Below are positions 29,744 to 41,247 of a stretch of 64,000 nucleotides of DNA, piece by piece (the first letter of the stretch is position 1; every line of letters begins with the position of its first letter). The notes below the pieces were generated by a model. The model had not been told where the DNA came from. It made no database searches and was given only the letters and a program-made list of their open reading frames with translations. A program made the translations under genes and the position numbers. Source of the DNA: Rhizopus arrhizus (lineage: Eukaryota > Mucoromycota > Mucoromycetes > Mucorales > Rhizopodaceae); assembly GCA_024220505.1 (NCBI GenBank), contig JAKZZE010000008.1:1-64000 (forward strand). Direction: 5' to 3'.

Positions 29744-31388
29744 ATGGAATACCATCCTCAAATCACTGAGCAACTAATGTAAGATCTGAAAGAAGTATTT
29801 ATTTTATAAAATAATTAACGTTTTACTTTTAACAATGTAGTTTGGTAAAGTTTTGCTTGTCATTATTATAAAAAAAAAAAGAAACTAACCGACATGATAG
29901 TGTCCTGGTTGTGGTGCCCCCACTCCTCCTAATGCTGCCAATATGTGTGTCAACTGTATTCGTAATGAAGTCGACATTACAGAAGGTATTCCTAAACATG
30001 CCACGCTTCACTTTTGTCGTAACTGTGAACGATACCTTCAACCACCCGGCATCTGGGTTGCTGCTCAATTAGAATCTCGAGAACTCTTGACACTTTGTCT
30101 CAAGAAACTGAAGGGTTTAAACAAGGTTCGATTGGTCGATGCAGGTTTCATTTGGACCGAACCTCACAGTAAGCGTGTCAAGGTGAAATTGACGATCCAA
30201 AAGGAAGTGTTTGCCAATACAATCTTGCAACAAATCTTTGAGGTTGAATATGTCGTATCTAGTCAACAGTGTGAGGAATGTACGCGATTGGCTGCACAAA
30301 ATACATGGAAGGCTGTTGTTCAAGTGCGTCAAAAGGTTGAACACAAACGTACATTCTTGTTTCTTGAACAACTTATTCTGAAGCACAATGCACACAAGGA
30401 TACAACAAATATCAAGGAAGCCAAGGATGGTATTGATTTTTATTATGGAAGTCGTAATCAAGCCATCAAGATGGTTGAATTTTTAAGTGCTGTGGTCCCT
30501 ATGCGATACAAAACAAGTGAACAGTTGATTTCCAAAGATATTCATACAAGTGTAAGCAACTACAAGTTTACCTACTCGGCAGAAATTGTGCCCATCTGTA
30601 GAGATGACCTTGTTTGTATACCAAAAAAGTTGGCCAATAATTTTGGCAACATTAGTCGATTGTTGATCTGTACACGTATCAGTAATTCAATTCATTTGAT
30701 GGACGTCAATACGTTGGCCACAGCTGATGTGAGTACAACACAGTATTATAGACAACCCTTCTTGTCACTCGGAAGTGCAAAAAGTATGATTGAATTTTAC
30801 GTGCTGGATGTGGAGCCACTGGGGCCAGTTGATGGTAAAAAGGTGCTGTGTGATGTGCATGTGGCCCGTATGTCTGATTTTGGCAGAAATGATGAACAAT
30901 TCATCGCAAGATCACATCTGGGTGCCTTTTTGAATCCAGGAGATACAGTGATGGGTTATGACTTGACTCGAGCTAATTTCAACAATGGTGAATTTGATCA
31001 ACTTAACCAGTCTGAATTACCCGATGTTGTACTCGTACGTAAATCATACCCTGGACGCAAGAAGAGTAAGCAAAGAAACTGGAAGTTACAACAATTGAGC
31101 AAGGAAGTGGATGAGATGTTGCCACGTAAACAAGATCAAGCCCGTATTGAAAACGATATGGAATTGTTTATGCGTGATATTGAAGAAGATCCAGAATTCA
31201 GATCTAATATTAATATCTTCAAGAGTCAACAAAACAATGCAGCAGTACAACAACAAGAAGATGTACAAGATATGTCTGATGAAGAATTGCCCGAGATTTC
31301 ATTAGAAGAAATGTTGGATGAAATGGCTATTCATATGGATGAACCTGACAATGTTCAAGATGAAGATGAAGACATGATGCAAATGTAA
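29744..31388 (+). CDS. NMD3: 60S ribosome export adaptor NMD3
   Basis: The exons are 29744-29778, a 4-nt microexon TTTG at 29841-29844, and 29901-31388, giving 508 aa. The microexon is needed: joining exon 1 directly to exon 3 shifts the frame, whereas AT|TTTG|TGT yields QLILCPGCGAP, the conserved start of the NMD3 zinc region. The CxxC pairs CPGC, CVNC, CRNC and CEEC follow. Introns are 29779-29840 (GTAAGA...TGTAG) and 29845-29900 (GTAAAG...CTAAC...ATAG). Conserved blocks include WTEPHSKRVKVKLTIQKEV and RRSYPGRKK-like VRKSYPGRKKSKQRNWKL. The acidic C-terminus with Leu-rich stretches is where NMD3 carries its CRM1 export signal. NMD3 carries pre-60S subunits out of the nucleus. Confidence 0.93.
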
Positions 31389-31558
31389 AATAATTTTTTT
31401 TTTAGAAAAGTATATAGAAATAATATAAATAAAACGGTGCTTTCTATTTATTATTCAAGTCTCCTCTAATATTGATTTGACAGAATAAGGTTTCATTTGT
31501 AATGTCGTACTAAAAATGATGCTTTATTGTAACCCAAATCATCCCGCTTTTTTTATAT

Positions 31559-31595
<37 letters not shown>

Positions 31596-32102
31596 TAGCA
31601 ATGAAACAGTAAGATAATAAAGTAGCCAACGAGTTTAGCATCCTGAATACTACAAAGGATGAATAAAATAAGTATTTGATACTGCAAACTCTATTATTGA
31701 CACTGTTATTACCTTTTGGTTTCTTTTATCAAACAAACTTAGGGAGTCCTCTTTTTATTTGAACATCACTGCCGAGTTACACGAATATACATGTTCTTAT
31801 TGAACACATGAAGTAAAATCGGGATTATACAGTCAAAAGAGAATACATGTACAAGTGAGTAAAGAAAGGTCAAGTTAACAGCAACAGTTGATTACTTGTT
31901 ATATGTGCACCATAAGAGTTTTCCTTCTTTTTCTATTCACACCTATTTATTCATTTCCTGAATTTTATAGAATACATCACGTTATCGTTTCTTTTTATCT
32001 ATTGTTGTAATAAAATGGAAAAAATAAATAAAGATACGTCATTTTAAATACAAAACTATTTCTTTCTCTTTCTTTCTTATTTAATATATATTAATAGATA
32101 CA
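31389..32102. other. Intergenic, 714 bp with T32 tract
   Basis: NMD3 3' flank and bHLH gene promoter. A T32 homopolymer lies at 31561-31592; pyrimidine runs (TTCTTTCTCTTTCTTTC) lie directly before the bHLH start. No gene seen. Confidence 0.65.
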
Positions 32103-32715
32103 ATGTACAATAATCATACTCAACCATCAAATTATTCAGAGCATTATGGAAACAGTAGAATGTATTCTACATCATCAAAATTAGTTTATAATAACAAAGA
32201 TAATATACCTTCTTTAACAGAGAGCTTGTATCAAAATAAATTTAATCAACAAAAAATTTATCAAAAAAATAACAAAGATAACGTACCTGAAACAGATGCT
32301 ATTGTTTCAAGTCCAAATAGTGTTGAAGATGAAATGATGCAGAAAAAGTAAGGGTGAAAATATAAATAAATGAATAAAACTAACCTATAAAAGTATGCAA
32401 GCGATGTTTGAGAAAAAGAGAAAAAGAAGAGAAAGTCATAATGCAGTAGAAAGAAGAAGAAGAGAAAACATTAATGATCGTATACATGAGTTAGCTACAT
32501 TATTACCTGACAGTCGAGAAGTGGTCAAGTTAAATAAGGGAACAATACTGCGCAAAAGTGTAGAACACATAAAACAATTGCATGATAAACTAATCAAACA
32601 TCAACAACATATAAATGAACTTGAGAACACATTAGAGTTATATCGTGTCAGATATAACCAACAAATGATATCATCACCATTAGATTTATCTACAATACAT
32701 TATAAACATGTTTGA
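32103..32715 (+). CDS. bHLH (leucine-zipper-like) transcription factor
   Basis: Exons 32103-32347 and 32394-32715 (intron 46 nt, GTAAGG...CTAAC...AAAG) encode 188 aa. The basic region [18 protein letters not shown] has the His, Glu and Arg residues that contact CACGTG-class E-boxes. Helix 1 (IHELATLLP), loop and helix 2 ([19 protein letters not shown]) follow, and helix 2 continues into a heptad Leu/His stretch ([16 protein letters not shown]) that may dimerise. The N-terminal 80 residues are Asn/Ser/Gln-rich. This is the USF/MITF/Cbf1-like group; the closest relative cannot be decided by eye. Target genes are unknown. Confidence 0.85.
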
Positions 32716-34779
32716 AGTCATATGTTTTATATAAATAACCTTTCTTCTCCCCCCTCTCACTTCCATTTTATATTTATAAACCATCAAGTTATTTGAGATC
32801 ATTCTCTTATAATTTGCTTTACATTTTCTAGGAAACCTATTTACTATTTACTACGAGAACCAAGATCCTTTGGGGCAAAGCTTCTGCATTTATGATGAGC
32901 TCTAACCAGCATTAAAGTTTCTCTTACAAAAAAGGCTTAAATCACTTGATTATCATTCTATTTTTTTTGGAATTGTTTACCTTGAAAGTCTAAGGGAACT
33001 TTTTTTTTTCTAATGAAGCCAAAAGGTTAGAAAAAAAAACAAGAAGTTGCCCAAAGTTTTGCCTTCATCAAGAGTGCCAAAGATTACAGGGTGGTTTGGT
33101 TCAACCTTTACGTTTTCTCTAAATTCCTCTTCATCGGCTCTTTTAATATTGACTAGATCAAGCAAATAAACTTTTTTTAATAATTCTACATAATTACCTA
33201 ATCTAACGTTGTATGCTAGTAATACAAAGATGAATAATCAAACTTGTCTGGAGAATGATTAGACTCCTTTAAAACGAATTATCTACAAAAGAATTGGCCT
33301 TATTACAGCAATGTATAAGACAGTAGTGAAAAAAAAAAGCTTATTCTATTTTTAATTCATTGTAGAAACAAACAGGATTCAAACCAAATTAGGCTTCAAG
33401 TGAAAGGCAGATGGACATGTGTCTTAATTTTGTTCGGTGGCTCTTATGGATATAAACCTAACATGGTATTATTTTGCTCTAGACACAATATGATTTTATA
33501 AAGTAAGAATAATATCTAAAAAGAAAAGGTCAGATTAGTAAGATTAAAAGGAGGGCTGATGTCTCAAATTAGAGTAAAAGAATTTATTGGTTCATCCATT
33601 AGAAACGATAGAATTATTAAATCTAGCCTAGTCATTTTGCACTTTAGTGTGCCATTCATTTAAAATAATAACTACATACTAATCATATATGCACTAGGGA
33701 TATAATTCTAGCCAAGGATTATGCTCGTGGATAAAGATATCACACAAAAGATGATCTTCTTTCACTAGATAAATACAGAATACCAGTTGATTGCTATCAT
33801 TGTAAAAGTATATCAACAAGACAGGAAGAATGATTGACTATCATAAATAAACCAAAAAGGGACGCCGTTCAATGACACAATTTCAACAACATCTTCTTAT
33901 GTTTTAGGAAAAAGAAAGAAAGAGGTTGACAAGAGAGAAAAGCATGATTTAAAATGTTTGGAGGATAGTGAGAAGCAATCAGAAGAGAAGGATGATGTTT
34001 TATGCCATCAAGAAACATGTAGATTAATACTCTGAATTGATTGCTTGCTAGGGCTATTTAAATAATTCTTTGAAGAGTAGAACAAAAGTAGGGTTGTTCC
34101 GTTGAAGTTTTGTAAGCGTGTCTAGAAAATAACAATAAGAGTAGCATCATTTATACAAGAAACCATGTAACTGTCAATGGCTGATTTGTTTGGCTTAGAA
34201 TAGAGATATCAAAGTTATCATCAACACTTGCTTTATTTTTATTGATTGAATCCAAATCAACACTGTTATCAAACGTGTGTCTGTCGAACAAAGATGCTAC
34301 TTGGTCATCGTGGACTTGTTTTGGTCAATTCTTTATACCTCGCAAGTAAACGCTATTCATATAAAAGGAAGACCTTGATAGTGAGGCTTGCTTTCTACTT
34401 AGTCACTTTAAATCGTAGCCGTTATATACACAAAAGCTTATAAGAATAGTAATCTAAAGATTGAAAAAACCTATTTAATCCTTCAGGGTGACCACTCTTG
34501 CTGAATGTTTATATATATATTTACTATATCCTAAATTGCTTATATATAGTTGTGTAGGATTTCGCATACATCATCAAATAAAAGACATGTGGAGCAAGAC
34601 TGTAGTACAATGATGTGTAATATTGACATGAAGCAGATAAACAATAAAAGAATTCAAAAAAAGATCAGTCCTGCCAACAGGTAGAGAGATCTTTGACTAT
34701 TAACAGTCACCATCTAAAAAAGCAAAAACTTTCACCATTTTTTTTCTAAACACCATACTCTCCCCTCTCTCTTTCAAGC
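32716..34779. other. Long intergenic region, 2.06 kb
   Basis: Between the bHLH gene and PRPP synthetase I see only short frames without domain features. There is no tRNA and no clear repeat. The final 70 bp is pyrimidine-rich (CTCTCCCCTCTCTCTTTC) before the PRS start. An unspliced long non-coding transcript cannot be excluded. Confidence 0.55.
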
Positions 34780-36091
34780 ATGCGCAATCTTGTAGTTCTC
34801 GGTGGCTCTTCTCATCCTGAATTCACCGACAAGGTATGCCACCGACTTGGCATTTCCCCCGGTAAAACTCGTTTAAGCAAATTTTCCAACAACGAAACAA
34901 GCATCGAAATAAAAGAATCCGTTCGACAGCAAGATGTGTACATTATTCAAAGTGCTAGCGGCAACGTGAACGACCACTTTATTGAGCTGCTCTTGATGAT
35001 CAATGCCTGCAAAGTTGCCTCTGCTAAGAGAATCACTGCTGTCATTCCTTATTTTCCTTATTCTAGACAACCTGACGTCCCTTTTAAACAAGCTGGAGCA
35101 CCCCTTACTTTCTTGCCACCTCAAACACCGCAATATCAACCCAATAAACCCAATAAAGCGGATGATATCTCAAAACAACTGATGCATAAACTTGGACACC
35201 AAGCAGTCCTGCAACAACAAGAAGATCAAGAAAGTAAGGATGATTCAGCACCCTATCGAGAATGGCTCGCTCGCCCTGGTGTATTAATTGCCGATCTGTT
35301 GACATGTGCCGGTAATTAGATACGGTTTGGAACCAATTACAAAAGAGAATAATGTTTGACATTCAATTGAACTATATTAGGTGCTGACCATGTTATCACC
35401 ATGGACTTGCATGATGCACAAGTAATGATAAATAGTAGAAAATTTTGGGGCATGTAATAACATGTAATAATAGTATCCTGGCTTCTTTGATTGCCCTGTT
35501 GATAACCTTACGAGCATATTCACAACAATCAACTACATTCGATTAAGCATTCCTAATTATCAAAATGCCATCATCGTTTCACCAGACGCAGGAGGAGCCA
35601 AGAGGTAAGAGAGGGGGAGGGATACAGTACTTTACAAAATAGTCTAGTTCATATACACACACAATGATAGAGCGACCTCTATTGCAGAGAAATTATGTAT
35701 GGATTTTGCATTGGTACACAAGGAGCGTCCTAAAGCTCATCAAGCTCAAAAGAAGGAGTCCATGCTTGTTGGGGACGTCCGAGGTCGTAATTGTGTCCTG
35801 GTAGATGATATCACGGATACGTCTTATACAATTACCAAAGCCGCTCGTTTACTACGAGAAAAAGGCGCTCAAAAGATTTATGCGATCGTGAGTCATGCTG
35901 TATTATCTGCGGATGCATTAAGTCATATCAACCAAAGTGCAATTGATGAATTGATTGTCAGTAATTCAACTCCACAGGCAGAGCACATGAATCACCCTAA
36001 AATCAAAGTATTTGATGTTACTCCCTTGTTTTCTGAAGCTATTCGTCGTACACATTTTGGTGAATCACTTTCAAAATTATTTGAAGCTTAG
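34780..36091 (+). CDS. PRS: Ribose-phosphate pyrophosphokinase (PRPP synthetase)
   Basis: Exons 34780-35311, 35381-35421, 35474-35604 and 35671-36091 encode 374 aa. It makes PRPP from ribose 5-phosphate and ATP for nucleotide, His and Trp synthesis. ATP site: [12 protein letters not shown]. Active site: [18 protein letters not shown]. Flexible-loop region: [10 protein letters not shown]. The PRPP loop reads [12 protein letters not shown], where most catalytic PRS have DDxxDTxGT; the G is replaced by Y. The protein is about 55 residues longer than bacterial PRS because of a Gln/Pro/Lys-rich insertion (about residues 105-160) after PYFPYSRQ. Non-homologous insertions of this sort are known in some yeast Prs subunits. 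It could be a regulatory-type subunit of a hetero-oligomer. Confidence 0.9.
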
Positions 36092-36336
36092 AACTATTTA
36101 AAACAAACCGTCCCATGTAGAGAGAGAAAATTTATTATCTCATTAAATGATTATAAGAAAAGATTCTTCTTGTTAAATAAAAGTAACCAGCAACTTATTC
36201 TGTATCTTTGCAATGTAGAAAAAAAAAAAAGTTCAGTAAAGAGTTTGGCTCACAGCACAACCCTGAAAGACACACGAATAACTTCTGCAGTCACTTTTGA
36301 ACTTTTTTTTCTCCATTTTATCTCATTTTGTAGCTA

Positions 36337-37457
36337 ATGACAACACGAATTCTTTCTAATGGGAATGAGATTCCTATTCTTGGCTGTGAGCTTATAAACA
36401 AAAACAATGAGTCGTCATTCTCATTTTCTTTTCCTGTTTAGTAGGAACTTATCGTATGAAAGCCAAAGAAGAACTTATGCCCATCATCACAGAGGCTGTT
36501 CTTTCTGGTTATCGTCTCATTGGTAAATCAGCCAAAAGACAGAAGAAGTGGAAAAGAAGGTTAATTTTTTCCTTTATAGATTCGGCAACTGTTTACAAAA
36601 ATGAGGAAGTTTTGGGTGCTATATTGAAGGATATCTTTGCAGATCCAACCTTTAAAATTCAACGTAAAGATTTGTTCATCACTTCCAAACTTTGTAAGTA
36701 AAAAAAGGATAAAATAGCTGAAAAATAAAAAAAAATAAAAAATTTAATGATTATTAGCACCCCAACATCAAGGATATGACAAGTGTTACCAAGGTACCTT
36801 CCTCCCCCCCTTTTTTTTACTATTGATGAAAACTCACTATTTTCATTAAGCTGTAAATGATTCTCTTCAACGATTCGGACTCGAATATCTTGATCTTTAT
36901 TTGATCCATTGGCCAGGGTAAAAAGAACCATTGTGGCAAACTTCATAGGAAACTTTCCCACTGATAATCATTATATACATAATTCAGTACTTCAAAGAAA
37001 CAACTGAATGATCCAATCAATGCCGAAAATCGTATAGGTAGCTATAAAGCACTTGAACAGTTGTATAGAGAAGGAAAAGTGAAGCAAATTGGTGTATCAA
37101 ACTTTACATCGAAACACTTGAATGAGTTATTGCAAGTTTGTGAGGTGATTCCGCATGTCCATCAATTTGAACTCCATCCTTGTCTTTATCAACCTGAACT
37201 ATTAGAAATATGCCAAAAGAATAACATTCAAGTGCAGGCCTATTCTAGTCTGGGTGAAGGCAAATTGGTGAATGGAGAGGTTAAAGTGGATGGCTTGGAA
37301 GAGATTGCTCAAAGATTACAAGTTTCACCTGCGGTTATCCTTTTACGCTGGGCAGTACAGCATGATTGGATCATTATACCAAAATCAAAAACACCAGAAA
37401 GAGTAAAGGAGAATGCAAAGTCTTTAGAAGTTAAGCTTTCAGAGGAGGTAAGTTTCC

Positions 37458-37489
<32 letters not shown>

Positions 37490-37604
37490 GAGCAATGCGC
37501 TTTGTAACAACTGACGTTTACGTAAATAGGATATGAAGTTATTGGATAATATTCACAAGACAAAGCCTTATAGATTTTGCTGGGACCCCACTAACGTTTA
37601 CTAA
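36337..37604 (+). CDS. Aldo-keto reductase
   Basis: Seven exons, 36337-36385, 36442-36522, 36580-36693, 36758-36793, 36851-36917, 36988-37447 and 37530-37604, encode 293 aa. The AKR TIM barrel is evident: start ILGLGTYRM; catalytic tetrad Asp and Tyr in LIDSATVYKNEE, Lys in FITSKL, His in LIHWPG. The barrel continues with KQIGVSN, HQFELHPCL, AYSSLGEG, and the NADPH site IIIPKSKTPERVKEN. It reduces aldehydes or ketones with NADPH; the substrate is unknown. The last intron contains an A24 run (about 37459-37483). Most introns are 52-82 nt. Confidence 0.9.
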
Positions 37605-37825
37605 GGCAAGTATTGTCTTATAAAGAGGCTATTTTTTTAATTCAATAAATAGGAATCGTGCTTTTACTTTTTTTGACTTGTGGTTTATGCAAAGAGAAAA
37701 ATAAAGAGTTCTGTTAGCGTTCATTGGCTAGATTATATCCAATGATTGGTATTTACACGGAATTTTGCATTACTGCGGAATTATCATGATGAATTCATTT
37801 CTCTTTTTGTTGTTGTTGTTATATT

Positions 37826-40229
37826 ATGAACCCTGAAATTGATGAAAAACTCGGACAGATTATAAAGCAAATCACAGAATCTGGAGAATGGACTTTGGAT
37901 GAAAAAAAGCTAAAAGTATAGTGAGAAACATAGTTTTATTACTGTAAAGTACCATACTTATTTTTCTTTTTCAGCTTATAAAGTCAACATGTAAAAGATC
38001 TGATCACTACGTTAATGTAACATTTGAACATGTCATGGCGCAATTACAAAAAAACCATTCACAGGTAATAGCTTAATGTATAGCATAGCTAGCAATAAGG
38101 CTAATATAGAAAAAAAAAAAGATTCGATATTCGTCTCTACAACTTATAGAACAGCTGTTTGAACGATCTAAATTATTCAGAGAACTTTTGACTGAAGATT
38201 TCCCATTATTTATTCAGCAAGTTGTTGGTATTCAAAACACAGAATTACCACCACCTGTATCAGTAGCTGCCAAACTGAAGCAATATGCACTTGCTTTAAT
38301 CAAAAACTGGTGTATTAAATATGGAGAAAAGTATAGACAGATTGGAATCTCGTTTGATTTCTTATTGGATAATGGTTTTATGGACGATAATCAAGTCAGT
38401 AGCTCACTCTCATCTATTCACTCTGATAATATTAATAAAGCAAATAAAAGTGTAATGGAGTATAATTTATACAAACATAAGCAAATGTTCATATTTTTGC
38501 TTTTTTAGGCAAGAATGAAAGCTATACATTTAAACCGCTATGAATTGTTGAAGGCTGACATAGACGACCATCTTGAGATCATACAAAGTAACTTGGATAC
38601 GATGGACGGTTGTTTTGATATATTGGTTCCAAAAAATATTGGTGATGATGACCAAATTGACTTTGATGCGTTGCTAAGAGGAGAACCTATACCTAAGCAA
38701 CCGATGGCAAGCAATTATAAAGATGTAAGAAATCATATTATTATCTCCTTACTTTTTTTTAACGTAATAAAAAGGATATTATGTCTCATGGATTAGGCTC
38801 CAGTAGATATAAGATAACCATTGATTTGTCTGAAGCCTCATTAATGGATGATGTAAAAGAAACAGAAGAGAATAGTGTTTTATTTGACCAGTTGAGAGAA
38901 GCGTTCACTGTACTGCAAACTAAGCATGTCAAGCAAGTCAATGATTGGATAAATGCATTAATAAAGATAGATATCAATGACAAGGCTGAAAAAGAGAATC
39001 TTGTGAAAAGGCTGATTGATATTAAATCTAGGATGGCTGAGTCATCACGAAAGGCTAAACTATTGAATGTTCAAGTATCGCAACGCAAAGTAGATCCAAA
39101 CGAAAATGTTCCTGATGATATAGAAGGTGAAGATGAAGAGTTTGAAGATGAAGAGTTTGAGGAAGTGGATATCAATAAAGAGAGAAAATTAAATAAAAAG
39201 TACAACAGCCGTCAACTCCCACCACTTCAACGTATATTCCCATTGTCATCTGATCCTCGTATGTCTGAAGATCCAACCTATTCTGGTCCTCTACAAATCA
39301 AAGAAACAGAGCAAGTATAGCAGTTTTATTGCTAATATGCTAATCTAATTCTTTATTTCTATTAGGACAATTATGAAAGACAAAGGAAAGCAAAAAGCAG
39401 ACGCCACAAGAGAAGGTAAATAATAACAAAGGGTCATCAACTAGCTAATCTTATTTTTAATTAGAATTATTAAAGGTTGCACCTGTTGTTGAGGTAATAA
39501 TGATAATAGTGTATTGCTATTTGATTAAATAATCTTGTGATATACAAGTGGGGTGATGATTTATATTATTGGGACAAGGACCATGTTCAGTTTAATACAA
39601 GTGGTATAGAACGATCACACAGGTTCATGGGTGTAGGAGAAGGGGCAAATGAAATACCGGATCATTTGTTAAATGATCTCAGAAAAAGACCTGTGTATTA
39701 TAAACGACAACTACCAAAAGAGATACCTGTGGGTATATATCTTTATGTTTTCATATTTATTTACAATCAATCAATCCATTAGGCTTGCAGACATCCACTT
39801 CATAATGGTGGTCTATGCCCTCGAAGAGATCTCGTTACTTGTCCATTTCATGGAAAGATTATCCCACGCGATGATTTAGGTAGACCCTTGGACTCATCCG
39901 TCGAAACTATCAACAGGCAAGCTGGTTCATCCAAGGGACAAGGTGTCTCGAATGGCAAAGATAATCCAGTGATGGATAATTTATGGGAGTTACTTGAAGC
40001 TGATGTTATGAGTCAAACTGGACAGCAAAGAGTCACTCTAAATAAAAAGAGACAAAAGAAACCAGTAGAAAAATCTTCTCTTATTGATATCAAAAAGAAG
40101 CCAAACGATAGCTATGCACGACTTCAACGAAAGATGAATTCCTCAAAAAATAAAAAATTAATAGATGAAGCTGTCGAGTTTGAGCGAGAAATGAAACAGC
40201 GAAATAGAGAAGCAAACAGTTGGCAATAA
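37826..40229 (+). CDS. UVSSA: UV-stimulated scaffold protein A homologue (UVSSA)
   Basis: Nine exons, 37826-37915, 37975-38064, 38122-38394, 38509-38724, 38775-39310, 39366-39415, 39465-39493, 39549-39728 and 39783-40229, encode 636 aa. The N-terminal 150 residues form a VHS/ENTH-like helical domain. The middle is charged and coiled. The C-terminal domain contains WGDDLYYWDKDHV and the Cys/His finger CRHPLHNGGLCPRRDLVTC followed by PFHGKIIPRDD, diagnostic of UVSSA. UVSSA binds stalled RNA polymerase II with CSB and recruits TFIIH in transcription-coupled repair. Exon 5 must end at GA|GCAAGT (a GC-AG intron, 39311-39365) to keep the downstream frame; the GT two bases later leads to a stop. Confidence 0.92.
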
Positions 40230-40338
40230 ATTTCATGCCTAGAGCTGGCATTGCTTATCATAGCCATACAAAGCTTTACACACTGTAGATTAAAACATAT
40301 TCAAATAAGTGAAATATCATTTTTAATAATAAAACCAT

Positions 40339-41196
40339 TTAATATTTTGGGCTCCTTCTTGACTCTCGATGACGGTATTTATCATCTCTGTGTCTGTGAT
40401 AATAATCATCTTCATCACGACGACGTCTGTCTTCACGAGAGCGATGTCTTCTTGGAGGGGAACGAGATCGACTATAGCTTCTCCTTCTACTACTACTACT
40501 ACTGTGCTGATCCTAATACAAAAAAGGTGTTATTAATCTTATCCTCTTTTTTATGGGAGAAAGTTACAAAACGTGATCTTCTATTTTCTCGTAGATCGTC
40601 TCTTTCTTCATTTCTTCTCTTCCTGATTGTTTGCATGATAGAGTCGCGTTCACTTCTTCTTTGCTCGTCTAGTTCTCTCTTCTTACGAAGTTCCTCCTTC
40701 TTTTGTTCTATAAATATTGCAGGAATACCGCCTACAGAATTTTGAGCACTTAGAAGTAAGTTCCAAAGTTCTTTAACGAATACTTTTGCGTTGCTTTCCA
40801 AAAACCCAGTCAAGTTGATTTGCATCATCTTGGGATCAATACCCTAATAGAGAGGCAATGAATAAAAAGTGTGATTACAGTCATTTCTTTCTTTTTTTCT
40901 TTTTTTTACTTCTTCCTCTAACAAGCTACTAGCATAATCGGACACGACTTCATCTTCAAATCCAAGTAATTCAGTTATTTTGTTGCTAATCCAAGGATTA
41001 ATGACATCAAAATTCACTTTTTTCATATCCACTTTTTGATCAAATTCGGGAGGAAATGACATTGTTTTCAACAACTTCTTTTCTTTATTACTAAATCGAC
41101 TGTCTTGATCAGCACTTGTACCCTATCAAGCTTTTGTTATTAAAAGCCTCTTTTTATTGTTATTTATCATACTTTAAAAAATCCAGCATCACCCAT
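40339..41196 (-). CDS. SRRM1: SRRM1-like splicing coactivator (PWI domain plus RS tail)
   Basis: Exons 41173-41196, 40910-41122, 40568-40843 and 40339-40512 encode 228 aa. The N-terminus MGDAGFFKGTSADQDSRFSN matches the SRRM1/SRm160 start. The PWI domain spans about residues 30-130 (VNFDVINPWISNKI, LTGFLESNAKVFVKELW). A basic helix follows (ELRKKRELDEQRRSERD), then an Arg/Ser/Asp-rich tail (SRSRSPPRRHRSRE). It is short compared with animal SRRM1, whose RS region is far longer. The PWI domain binds nucleic acid; the family bridges exon and splice-site factors. It converges with UVSSA, 109 bp between stop codons. Confidence 0.88.
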
Positions 41197-41247
41197 ATTT
41201 GCGAAATAAAAATGAAATTATTTAAAAGCGGAAAGAAAGATTTTTTT

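Noticed and set aside
34246..34443. 65-aa frame upstream of PRS
   Set aside because: Non-ATG start, no domain, isolated.
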